Shown here: piece by piece, positions 1 through 8,700 of the stretch
Layout of the letters: each line of letters opens with the position of its first letter
How positions within the stretch are numbered: position 1 is the first letter of the stretch
From: Cyanobacteria bacterium Co-bin13
Lineage (GTDB): Bacteria > Cyanobacteriota > Cyanobacteriia > Phormidesmidales > Phormidesmidaceae
DNA: 10,170 nt
Assembly (NCBI GenBank): GCA_014534385.1
Contig: JACVRP010000095.1
Location: 1-10,170, forward strand
Direction of reading: 5' to 3'
Made by a program: the position numbers and the translations under genes
Notes under the pieces: generated by a model
Databases searched by the model: none
The model's input: the letters and a program-made list of their open reading frames with translations, nothing else
What the model was told of the DNA's origin: nothing

Positions 1-527
1 GAGTTGAGCAGGGGCCATGCAGTGTCTTTCTCAGAGATTTCGGTCACCGGCAAAGGCCATTTGATATTAAGGGTTGGGTCGTCATAGCGCAGCCCTCGTT
101 CACAGCCCGGCGTATAAAACTCGCTTACCATGTAAAACGCTTCGGAGCCGTCGGTGAGCGCCTGATAGCCGTGGGCAAACATCTCTGGAATATACAGAGC
201 ACTCTGGTTATCAGAAGATAGCTCGATGCCAAAATGCTGCAGGTACGTTGGAGAGTTGGGGCGCATATCAGCGATGACATGGTAGTTAGCGCCTTTAATG
301 CAGCGAAACAATTTAGCTTCGGCAGCCGGGGGAACCTGATAATGCATTCCCCGCAGAGTGCCTTTGACAAAATTGCCAGCCAGATTACACTGCACCCCCA
401 CAGGCTTTAAGCCATGCTCCTCAAACTCCTTAGAACAAAAAGCGCGCGAAAAAAAGCCTCGGTGATCTTCCTTCTTCTCCAAAGAGATGACAAAGGCACC
501 ACTCAGATGGGTTTCTTCAAAAATCAT
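1..527 (-). CDS. rfbC: RmlC-type nucleotide-sugar 3,5-epimerase (dTDP-4-dehydrorhamnose 3,5-epimerase family), 3' end cut by window
   Basis: The 175 visible residues read without interruption from ATG at 527 to the window edge; the family is usually about 180 residues, so only a few C-terminal residues and the stop are missing. These enzymes are cupin-fold cytosolic proteins that epimerise C3 and C5 of a 4-keto-6-deoxyhexose nucleotide. Visible family hallmarks are RGMHYQ at residues 59-64 (His62, the usual catalytic base), Lys72, PEMFAHGYQAL at 114-124, Tyr132 and Tyr138, GLRYDDP at 145-151, and SEKD ending at Asp168, which should pair with the His. There is no clear Shine-Dalgarno sequence; the start is chosen because MIFEETHLSG matches the family N-terminus. 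The gene lies 91 bases after rfbF on the same strand and probably shares its transcript. Because its neighbour makes CDP-glucose, the real substrate may be a CDP- rather than dTDP-linked sugar; this is inference, and the gene symbol marks the family only. Confidence 0.9.
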   Translation of the reverse strand, partial: MIFEETHLSGAFVISLEKKEDHRGFFSRAFCSKEFEEHGLKPVGVQCNLAGNFVKGTLRGMHYQVPPAAEAKLFRCIKGANYHVIADMRPNSPTYLQHFGIELSSDNQSALYIPEMFAHGYQALTDGSEAFYMVSEFYTPGCERGLRYDDPTLNIKWPLPVTEISEKDTAWPLLN

Positions 528-549
528 AAAGGGTTAGGGTTAGCAGAAT

Positions 550-584
550 TTTGACAGCCTTATTTGACAGCCTCAAAGGAGGCT
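550..584. repeat. Tandem 11-base direct repeat with adjoining small hairpin between rfbF and rfbC
   Basis: TTTGACAGCCT occurs at 550-560 and again at 563-573, two bases apart. The second copy runs into a perfect 6-base-pair inverted repeat, AGCCTC at 569-574 and GAGGCT at 579-584, with a 4-base loop. There is no T-run after the stem on either strand, so it does not look like an intrinsic terminator. It could be an operator, an mRNA processing site or chance; the sequence alone does not decide. Confidence 0.35.
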
Positions 585-618
585 AAACCTACACAAGAAT
601 TCCCTAACTAGCCACGGG

Positions 619-1392
619 CTACCAGACTTTCCAGGGAGCTTTACCCTTTTTCCAAAGATCTTCTAGATAGTTTTTATCGCGTAGCGTGTCCATGGGCTGC
701 CAAAAACCGCTGTGGCGATAAGCGGAGAGCTGATCCATCTGGGCCAACTTTCGCAGGGGTTCCTGTTCCCAGATGGTTTCGTCGCCCGCAATAAAGTCGA
801 TTACCTGGGGCTCTAACACAAAATAGCCACCGTTAATCCAGGCACCGTCTCCCTCAGGCTTTTCTTGGAAGGTCGAAATTTTGGTTTGCCCTTCTGTCAA
901 AGAAATCGCCCCAAATCGCCCAGGAGGCTGAACTGCCGTCAGGGTAGCCAGGGTGCCTGCTTCCTTGTGAAAATCGAGCAGTTCCGTGACATTGACGTTG
1001 CTGACGCCATCGCCATAGGTGAAGCAAAAGGTTTCCTGACCGATGTGCTCTCGAACCCGCTTGAGACGACCTCCGGTGAGGGTTTCCTCGCCTGTGTCTA
1101 CCAGAGTTACTCGCCAGGGCTCTGCTTTACCGTGGTGAATATTCATTTGATTGAAGCGCATGTCGAATGTGACGTCTGACATGTGCAGAAAGTAATTGGC
1201 AAAATATTCTTTGATGACGTAGCCTTTGTAGCCACAACAAATAATAAAGTCATTGATACCGTGGGCTGAGTAGGTTTTCATAATGTGCCAAAGAATTGGC
1301 CGCCCACCCACTTCAACCATTGGCTTAGGCTTGATACTGGTTTCCTCGCTTAGACGAGTACCCAGCCCACCTGCCAAGATGACTGCTTTCAT
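619..1392 (-). CDS. rfbF: Glucose-1-phosphate cytidylyltransferase (CDP-glucose pyrophosphorylase)
   Basis: This enzyme makes CDP-glucose and pyrophosphate from CTP and glucose 1-phosphate, the first step toward CDP-linked deoxyhexoses used in surface polysaccharides. The 257-residue length equals that known for the Salmonella RfbF family. It shows the sugar-nucleotidyltransferase signature LAGGLGTRL at residues 6-14 followed by KPKPMVEVGGRPI at 21-33, the metal-site motif YGDGVSN at 126-132 (Asp127), EKPEG at 177-181 in the sugar-binding region, and the cytidylyltransferase-like GFWQPMDTLRDK at 229-240 (Asp235). The start ATG directly precedes the conserved KAVILAGG strand, so it is secure although no strong ribosome binding site is visible. 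About 446 bases separate it from the upstream olefin operon, with a terminator between, so it should have its own promoter. The usual partner rfbG (CDP-glucose 4,6-dehydratase) is not in the window. Confidence 0.95.
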   Translation of the reverse strand: MKAVILAGGLGTRLSEETSIKPKPMVEVGGRPILWHIMKTYSAHGINDFIICCGYKGYVIKEYFANYFLHMSDVTFDMRFNQMNIHHGKAEPWRVTLVDTGEETLTGGRLKRVREHIGQETFCFTYGDGVSNVNVTELLDFHKEAGTLATLTAVQPPGRFGAISLTEGQTKISTFQEKPEGDGAWINGGYFVLEPQVIDFIAGDETIWEQEPLRKLAQMDQLSAYRHSGFWQPMDTLRDKNYLEDLWKKGKAPWKVW

Positions 1393-1591
1393 AGAAGGAA
1401 CCCTAATCTGAAAGGATAAAATTTGGGGTTGAAACTCGCAGCTCTCTAGCTGATTGTTCTCAGTAGCTGCATCAAGATAAAACTTACTGGCTTTTGAAAA
1501 CTATCCCCAGAAAAATATCGCAAGGCCTCAAACTTCAAGACATTAAAGACTAGACGGCCTATGGGAATCAGTCACAAAAGTCAATTAAACA

Positions 1592-1659
1592 ACAGGGAAC
1601 ATATCAAGACTGGAAGACGTTGTTTATTGTTTCCTGTCTTATGCTGAGCGTAACAGGAA
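1592..1659. promoter_or_regulatory. Cluster of ACAGGRAA-like sites with a 7-base-pair dyad upstream of rfbF
   Basis: Three related octamers occur within 68 bases: ACAGGGAA at 1592-1599 on the plus strand, its near relative read on the minus strand at 1630-1637 (plus-strand TTTCCTGT), and ACAGGAA at 1653-1659 on the plus strand. The last two form an exact inverted repeat, TTCCTGT at 1631-1637 and ACAGGAA at 1653-1659, with a 15-base loop. A looser second dyad, CAATTAAACAAC at 1582-1593 against GTTGTTTATTG at 1619-1629, overlaps the cluster. It lies about 200-270 bases before the rfbF start and may be a regulator binding site or a structured 5' leader. There is no T-run suggesting termination. 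Function is unproven. Confidence 0.3.
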
Positions 1660-1750
1660 TTTCAGAACGGGTTGTGAGGTCACGATAAACAAAACCTCTC
1701 TCTATGTGAAAACCCTGTAAAAAGCGCATTGAGGTAGATTTTCGCCCCTC

Positions 1751-1800
1751 AAAAAATAGTCCTCCAAGCATCTCAGAAGGGAGTTGGAGGAGCGTTTTTT
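1751..1800. terminator. Bidirectional rho-independent terminator candidate
   Basis: An 8-base-pair perfect inverted repeat, TCCTCCAA at 1760-1767 and TTGGAGGA at 1784-1791, encloses a 16-base loop. On the plus strand it is followed by GCG and six T at 1795-1800. On the minus strand it is followed by a few bases and six T (plus-strand A at 1751-1756). It sits about 40 bases after the stop of the last olefin-operon gene, the expected place for the end of that transcript. The loop is longer than in the strongest terminators, although a 3-base inner stem (CTC at 1772-1774, GAG at 1781-1783) may shorten it. Confidence 0.65.
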
Positions 1801-1838
1801 ATCAAGATTTTGTGGGTTGAAGGAGCGATCGTAGCCCT

Positions 1839-2771
1839 CTACGTGATGCTTACATGAATTTCTGGGCTGTCCCTAGTTAGGGACAAGACATCTTTGGGGT
1901 GAACCCGTAGAATGTATGCTCCCTTTTCTGTCATGGCTTGAGTGGTGTGCTGCGTCTGGGTGACGGGGTACCAGTCCAAGGGAAAGCAGTCTCTGGTGTA
2001 GAGGCTCAAGAAAAGGCTGTGGGTGTTGAGCAGATCTGGGGGAACCTCTAGTCTGACCGCTTCGTCTGTATTTAAGGCACCGTAGTAGAACTGCGTCTCG
2101 GGGTTGGGCACTGGAAGAAAGGTCTGCTTGACGAAGGCTGAGGGGAGCCATCGGCGGTAGCGCAGCAGGGGATAGACATAGAAGTTCAGCCAGGTGTAAA
2201 GCCAGCCCCGACGGTGAACTAGGTTCCGGTAGAACTGGTTGAAGTTAGCAGGAGCCGTCAGCGGTTGGGCGGCCAAGGCTGGCTGGTCATCAACCTGAAT
2301 CGCGGGAAGATGAATGGGGTCACTCCACTGATAATGGCGAACGCCAACCAGATAGCGACCTGGGGGCAGCTCAATACTCTGCCAGTCGCGATCGGTAGGG
2401 ATGCTGAGGGAGCTGACGCTGGTGATAGTTTTGTAGCCCTGGAGGGTGTAGACTACCGCTGTCCAAGACTTGGCCGAGCGATTGAGAGCGGTCAGGTCTA
2501 GAGACAGGGAGCTGCTGACGTTGAAGGGACCTGCGATCGCAATCAGCGAGTGCAGGTTCCAGCGGGCTCGGCTCATGGTCCACAGCAGCTTGACTGGCCC
2601 CTTGAGAAACTCCGCAGACACCACCTGCCACTCTGGCTGGGAGCGCTGGCTAGCTGGGTTGTAGTAGCGGCTGACGAAAGTCAATGTCCACTTAACAACC
2701 CGCGAAAACAGGTAAGACAACACCCCCAGAGGGACTTCCCACAGCGCTTCGAGTTCAAATCCCTGCTTCAT
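1839..2771 (-). CDS. Conserved-looking hypothetical protein coupled to the olefin synthase
   Basis: I do not recognise an enzyme family with confidence. It may belong to a cyanobacterial family of unknown function (DUF6208 is my unverified guess). The 310-residue protein has no signal peptide or clear catalytic motif. Its N-terminal part (about residues 10-35) is hydrophobic, with spaced aromatic and basic residues, which could be a membrane-associating helix rather than a clear transmembrane span. A central region around residues 185-215 is rich in Trp, Tyr and Arg. Much of the rest looks beta-rich. Its ATG overlaps the TGA of the polyketide synthase in an ATGA at 2768-2771, indicating translational coupling; AGGA at 2780-2783 could act as ribosome binding site, 8 bases before the start. 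The position as last gene of the operon suggests a role linked to the alkene product, such as release, membrane insertion or substrate handling. That is inference from position only. Confidence 0.85.
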   Translation of the reverse strand: MKQGFELEALWEVPLGVLSYLFSRVVKWTLTFVSRYYNPASQRSQPEWQVVSAEFLKGPVKLLWTMSRARWNLHSLIAIAGPFNVSSSLSLDLTALNRSAKSWTAVVYTLQGYKTITSVSSLSIPTDRDWQSIELPPGRYLVGVRHYQWSDPIHLPAIQVDDQPALAAQPLTAPANFNQFYRNLVHRRGWLYTWLNFYVYPLLRYRRWLPSAFVKQTFLPVPNPETQFYYGALNTDEAVRLEVPPDLLNTHSLFLSLYTRDCFPLDWYPVTQTQHTTQAMTEKGAYILRVHPKDVLSLTRDSPEIHVSIT

Positions 2772-5700
2772 GAATGATTTCCTGAGAGTTGATTCAGCAT
2801 CAGTGCCGCAATTTGGCCGGGCACTTCAGCCGGCAGATTGTGGCCGCCCTCTAGCATAATCCGCTGAGCTTGGGGCAGCGCTTCTTGTTGCAGGGCCAGA
2901 TCTTCAGGCCGGTTGAACTGGCTGTGGCTGCCGTAGACCAGAAGAGTCGGCATCTGGATTTGCTGCAGCAGCTGTTCGTACTGCTGGCGGCTGAAGGCAC
3001 CGCCGATGCCAAGACTGGTGCGGGTCTGCAAGCGAGCATCCCAGCGCCAGCGAACGCCCTCTGCATGGGGTTCGATCAGCCGCTCTGCTAGCTTTAGAGC
3101 GGCGGCTTCGGGCAGAGCCGAGTTAAACTGCCGCAGCCGGGCCGCAGCCGCAGCCAGATCGGGGAAGGTGGGATGGGTGGGAGCCTGAGCCAGGTAACCT
3201 AAGTGCGCCGTTAGCTGACTAGCCACCGATTCAGCCGCACCTGTACCGGGCACAACTGGTTCAATTAGCATTAGCTGCTGGAAGCGTTCAGGCCGCAGGC
3301 TGGCCAGGGTCGCTGCCAGCACTGCCCCCATCGAGTGACCCACCAAAACCAGGGGCGTCTCCGGCAGATCTCGCAGCAGCGCATCGATATCGCCCAGGAA
3401 GTCGAGGAACTGGTAGCTGCTGTCGGGGCCAACATGGCTGGAGCGGCCATGCCCACGCAAGTCAGGGGCAATAATGCGGTAGCCTCGGTCGGCCAGGGGA
3501 GATGCGATCGCATCCCACGCTGCCCCCTGATCTAAAATGCCGTGCAGACAAAGAATTAACTGCCCTGCTGATGGCCCCCAAGTGCAGAGGCCGGTCTGCA
3601 GCCCGCGTAGGGTGATTGTCTCCTCGCGCATTGTGGCTAGCGGTTCACCAACTTGAGGCAGCTCTGGGCGAGGTGCAGTGGCCGCTGCAAATTCTCGCGG
3701 CAGCTCATAGCCAAAGTCGGCAGATAGGGCCTGCGTCGGTGCAGTCAGAGTCAAAGGCAGCTCGACCGCTCGCCACGCCTCTGCTAGATTGGCCTCAATT
3801 CGGCGGCGCTGCCGGAAGTTGGGGTCATCAACCGCCATTGAGTTAGCGCGAACGCCATCGGTCATGCGCTGGCCTTCGTAAGGCGTGAGCACAGCCGGAT
3901 CAAAGGGTAGCTCTAAGAACGCACAGAGCTGCCGCATGGCGGTTTCTGGGTCGGTGACTAGGTCTTCGTAACGCAACACCTGCTGCCGCTGTGGATCTAC
4001 CTGCTGCAGGAAAGTTTGAATGTTGCGGTTGCTAACGTCCCAGACCTGTTCGGCCAGCTGATACGGGTTTTCCGGCTCCAGGTTAAAGATTTTGTGCATT
4101 CGGTTCTTCACAAAGGAGTCGATCACCGCGTAGGGGTGCCGCACCAGATGGATGAACTTGGCATTTTCAAACAGCAGCTCAGACCGCTGCAGGGTCGCCA
4201 GACTGAGGCTGTAGGTGGGCGACTTATCCACCAGTAGACGGTCTCCGGCCAGCTGCTGCAGCTTGTCATAGACGGCTTGAACCGGGGCATTGTGCTCCAT
4301 CCACTCACTCACTAGGCTCTGAGTGGCATCGGCATCTAGCTGCATTAGCTCCATGAGAGCCCGCTGTAGTCCTTCCTCCAGATAGCTGCCGCCCAGGGCT
4401 GCATGGCGATCGCCCAATGTATCAAAGGGCAGCAAATGCAGTTCAGGCGGGCAGAACAGCTGAGGATGGCCAGCCAGCATCACGCGCAGCAGGGTGGAGC
4501 CGGAGCGGGGGCTGGAGAGCAAAAAGACCATGCTGCGGTTGCGCTGGGATGGGGCTTCTGGGAGGGTATGGCTGGTCCAGAAGCCTTCGGGGAGGGGGGC
4601 GGAGGGTGGATGGGCAGATGGGTGGACGGGTGGGTGGGTGGATAGAGGTGTGGGAGCGGGGTGCGATCGCACCAATTCCTTAGCTATGTACTGGGCCAGG
4701 GCTTGGATCGTTGGGTGGGCAAAGACTTCGCGGGGGTACAGGGTAATTTTCAAATCTCGCTTGCAGAGATTTAGCAAGTCCACTGTCATCAAGGAGTCGA
4801 TACCTAGATCCAGCAGGGGTCGATCTACCGGGGCTGTGCCCTGCAAGCCCAAAACCTGGCCCACTTCTCGCTGCAGGTAGGTGGTTAGTTCGGTTTCTCG
4901 CTCTGAGGTGGGCAGCGTCAGTAGGTGGGCAAGCAGCTCTGGCTGTTTGGGGACTGTTGGGCTGGCGCTGGCTGCGGTCGGGGCCGCTGGCTGGGCCTGT
5001 TTCTCAAGCACTCGGCTGAGCAGGGGAGGCAGATCAAAGGGTGAGCTTTGTGCGATCGCAGCCCAGTCAATCGCTGCTAGTCCTAAATGGGGTTGGGGTG
5101 CCGTTAGCGCTTGGCGCAGTAGGGCCAGCCCCTGCTCTGAGGAGAGCTTTTGCAGGCCGCGTAGGCTTTCTATCCCAGCGTCTTCGCCAGCAGCCATACC
5201 TGCACCAGCCCAAGGGCCCCAGCTAAGGCTTTGAGCGGGCAAGCCCTGCTGCTGTCGGTAGTGGGACAGCGCATCTAAAACGGCATTAGCAGCAGCATAG
5301 TTTCCTTGCCCTGGCGAGCCGAGCAGGGAGGCAATGGAAGAGAAACTGACAAACCAGTCAAGCGCATCGGCCAGGGTAGCTTGATGGAGATTCCAGGCTC
5401 CCTCTACTTTGGCCGTCATCACCTTAGTAAACTGAACGGCAGTGAGATTTAGCAGCGTGCTATCGGCCAGGGTGCCTGCTGCGTGGAGCACGCCTCGCAG
5501 GGGTGGAAGCTGCTGTCGCACTCGCTGGAGCAGCGCCTCCAGTGGGGCCGCCTCGGCTATATCTGCTTGTTCAACCCATACCGCAGTCCCGGCCTGTCGC
5601 AGAGCTTCTAGTTCGGGCTGATGCTGGGCTGAGACTCCGCTACGGCTAACTAGAACCAGGGAGCGTGCCCCCTGATCGACCAGCCAGCGAGCTACTGTCA

Positions 5701-8700
5701 GGCCCAAGGCTCCGGTTCCCCCGGTAATCAGATAAGTTCCTTCGCCGTGGACTGAGAGTGGGGCAGAAACCTCAGGTAAGGTTACGGTTTCTAGTCGAGC
5801 GACGTGCCGCTGCCCTTGGCGGAAGGCGGCTTCGTCCTCCCCATCCTGAGCAAGCAGGTGCTGCAGTAGCGCTTGGGCAGATTGCGCTGGACTGTCTAGG
5901 GCATCAGCATCTAGATCGACCAGCCCACCCCAGAGTTCAGGATGCTCTATTCGCAGGGTGCGCCCCAAGCCCCAAAGAGCGGCTTGATTGGGATGGGTCA
6001 AGTCAGTCTGCTGGGTGACGGCCTGAGCCGATTGGGTGACTAGCCAGAGCTGAGGCACCTGTTGCCAGGAACCTGTCAACAGGTGCCTCAGTAGCGTCAG
6101 CAGCGCCAGACTGGCGCTGTGGTCTGCTGGGTTAGCACGATCTGATGTGTTGGCCAAACCCCATAGGTAGAGAGCGCCGCTCCAGGGCGCTTCAGCATCA
6201 GCAGATAGGCTCTGGACGAGCTGCAAGTAGTCCTCAGGCTGGGTGGGCGAGAGCTGAAACTGGTTGGGGGCCAGTCTGCAGAAGCCGTCCCCTGGCCTAA
6301 TCTGAATGGCCTGGCCACCGGCAGCCTGAATTTGGGCTGCTAGGGCCTCGCCTAAACCGTTAGGGTCAGAGAATATCAGCCATCGCCCGCTGATCGCTGG
6401 GTTTGCGGAGGTTACTAGGGGTTGAGGTTGCCAGGCCAGCTGGTAGGCATTCTGAGCAAAAGATTGCTCAAGGACCGTTCCAACTTGAGCCGCAGGTAGC
6501 TCGGTTGCCGGGGGCAGAGCCACAGGTAAGTCAATCCAGTAGCGCTGCCGCTGGAAGGGATAGGTAGGCAGGGAGAGCTTGCGCCGCTGGTAAGGCTGAT
6601 CAAAACCGGCCCAGCTGATCTTGACGCCCTCGCAGTAGAGGCACCCCAGACTGGCTAACAGCGTTTCCCACTCATCGGTGCCTTTGCGGAGAGAGGGCAG
6701 CCACTGCACGGCTGGATCGGCAATGCAGCGTTTACCCATCGCACTTAGAATCGGCTGCGGGCCAATTTCCAGAAAGACTCGGTAGCCTGCCTGATGCAGG
6801 GTTGCGATCGCATCGCCAAACCGCACTGGCTCCCGCGCCTGACGTCGCCAGTAGGCTCCATCTAGCACTTCTCCCGCTGCTAAAAATTGCCCGGTCAGGT
6901 TCGACACCAAGGGAATTTGAGCAGGCTGACAGGGAATGCGCCGGGCCGTGTGCTCAAACAGATTCAGCACCGGATCCATCAGGGGCGAGTGAAAAGCGTG
7001 GGACACATCTAGGGAACGACTGCCAATGCCCCGCTCCCGCAGCTGAATTAGCACCTGCTGCACGTCTGCTTTGACTCCAGCAATGACGGTATTTTCAGGG
7101 CCGTTGAGAGTGGCTAGGGAGACTGTGTCGGCAAACGGTGCGATCGCTTTTGCTACGGTGGCTTCATCGGCAAAGATCGCGGCCATGCCGCCGCCTGCGG
7201 GCAGAGACTGCATCAGCTTACCTCGCTGGGCGATCAGCCGCAGCCCGTCCTCCAAGCTAAAGACGCCAGCGATGCAGGCCGCGACATACTCACCGACGCT
7301 GTGTCCCAGTACGGCCGCAGGTTCTACCCCCCAGGTGCGCCAGAGCTGGGCCAGGGCATATTCAATGGCAAACAGCGCGGGCTGGGTGTACTGGGTCTGG
7401 CTCAAATCTCCGTCGTCTGCCTCAAACAGCACGGCCAGCAGAGATCGACTGAGATAGGGCCGCAGCAGCTCGTCGCAGCGCTCCAGGGCAGCGCGAAAGT
7501 CAGGCTGAGTTTCGTAGAGCTGTCGCCCCATCGCCCAGTACTGCGACCCTTGCCCGGTAAAGAGAAACACGACTTCCGGTGCCGTCGCCTCAGAGGCCTG
7601 GCCTAGGTGCCCCGTGGTTAGGGAGTCTCCTGCAGCGAGGGGGGCTAGCTGATCGGCTAGCTGGGTAGGGCTGGTGCCTGCGATCGCAAGCCGGTGAGAA
7701 AACGCCGTTCTGCCCACGTTAGCCGTGTAGCAGATAGAGGCCAAGTCAGCCGCATCAGCCGTCTTGAGAAAAGCACTGAACTGATGAGCCTGATCGCGCA
7801 GGGCAACGGCGGTCGGTGCAGACAGCGTCAGCAGATGGCGGGGCCGCTCTGGCTGGGCAGCTACCGGCTTAATATCGGGCACCGCTTGGAGCACCATATG
7901 GGCATTGGAGCCGCCAAAGCTAAAGGAACTAACCCCAGCCACCGGCAGCTGGCCTGAGTCAGTCCAGGGCTCCTGCACCTGCTGCACTCGGAGCGGCAGC
8001 CGATCAAAGGGAATGTAGGGATTGGGGGTATGGAAGTGAATGCTGGGCACCAGGGTGCGGCGCTTCAGGCAGAGGGCAACTTTGATTAGGCTGGCAACCC
8101 CGGCAGCCGCCTCTGTGTGACCAATGTTGCTCTTGAGCGAGCCAATTCGCACCGGGTTTTGCAAAGACCGTTCAGACTGAAAGACATTGCCCAGAGCCTT
8201 GGCTTCAATGGGGTCACCGAGCAGGGTGCCGGTGCCGTGGGCTTCGATGTACTCCACCTGACGCAACGCCACGCCCGCCTGCTGATAGGCCTGCCGCAGC
8301 ACCGCCTCTTGGGCTTCGCGATTGGGCGCAGTCAGGCCATTAGTGCGGCCATCCTGGTTGACGGCGCTGCCTCGGATCAGGGCATAGATGCGATCGCCAT
8401 CAGCTAGCGCCTGAGACAGCCGCTTCAGCACTACCACACCCACCCCTTCTGAACGCACAAAGCCGTTGGCCGAAGCATCAAACGCCTTACAGTGACCGTC
8501 AGGAGAAAGCGCCGTCAGCTTGCTAAAGCCCACGGTTAGCGCTGGCGTCAAAATCAGGTTGACGCCCCCTGCCAGAGCCAGATCCGTTTCTCGCCGCCAC
8601 AGGCTCTGGCAGGCCAAATGAGCTGCCACCAAAGAAGAAGAACAGGCTGTATCGATGCTGAGGCTAGGCCCACGCAGGTTGAGCAGGTAAGACACGCGAT

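Larger units (their letters stand above)
1393..1838. other. Intergenic region between the olefin operon and the rfb genes
   Basis: No plausible gene is seen in this 446-base stretch on either strand. It is visibly more AT-rich than the synthase genes. It contains a likely bidirectional terminator near 1751-1800 and a dyad cluster at 1592-1659. It should also contain the promoter for rfbF on the minus strand, but I could not find a pair of -35 and -10 boxes with acceptable spacing and match, so none is called. An upstream activator-dependent promoter is possible. Confidence 0.6.

Noticed and set aside
531..543. Telomere-like GGGTTAGGGTTAG before rfbC
   Set aside because: Only two units, in a bacterial intergenic gap; most likely coincidence.
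551..569. Two TTGACA sequences that look like -35 boxes on the plus strand
   Set aside because: No matching -10 box at 16-18 bases and no gene on the plus strand downstream.
865..1179. 104-residue open frame on the plus strand opposite rfbF
   Set aside because: It is entirely antisense to the conserved cytidylyltransferase and resembles no protein family.
1..1392. rfbF and the epimerase as tailoring genes that glycosylate the olefin synthase product
   Set aside because: A terminal alkene has no hydroxyl to glycosylate, no glycosyltransferase is present, and a terminator separates the two groups.
1873..2151. 92-residue open frame on the minus strand within the hypothetical gene
   Set aside because: It overlaps the longer 310-residue frame, which has the better start context (ATGA overlap), and it shows no independent ribosome binding site.
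4494..4880. 128-residue open frame on the plus strand inside the synthase
   Set aside because: It is antisense to well-conserved ACP, linker and ST coding sequence, and its composition (Gly/Trp/Arg rich) reflects the G-rich repeat; no family resemblance.
7071..7457. 128-residue open frame on the plus strand opposite the AT domain
   Set aside because: The minus-strand frame holds the conserved AT motifs; the plus frame is a shadow caused by high GC content.
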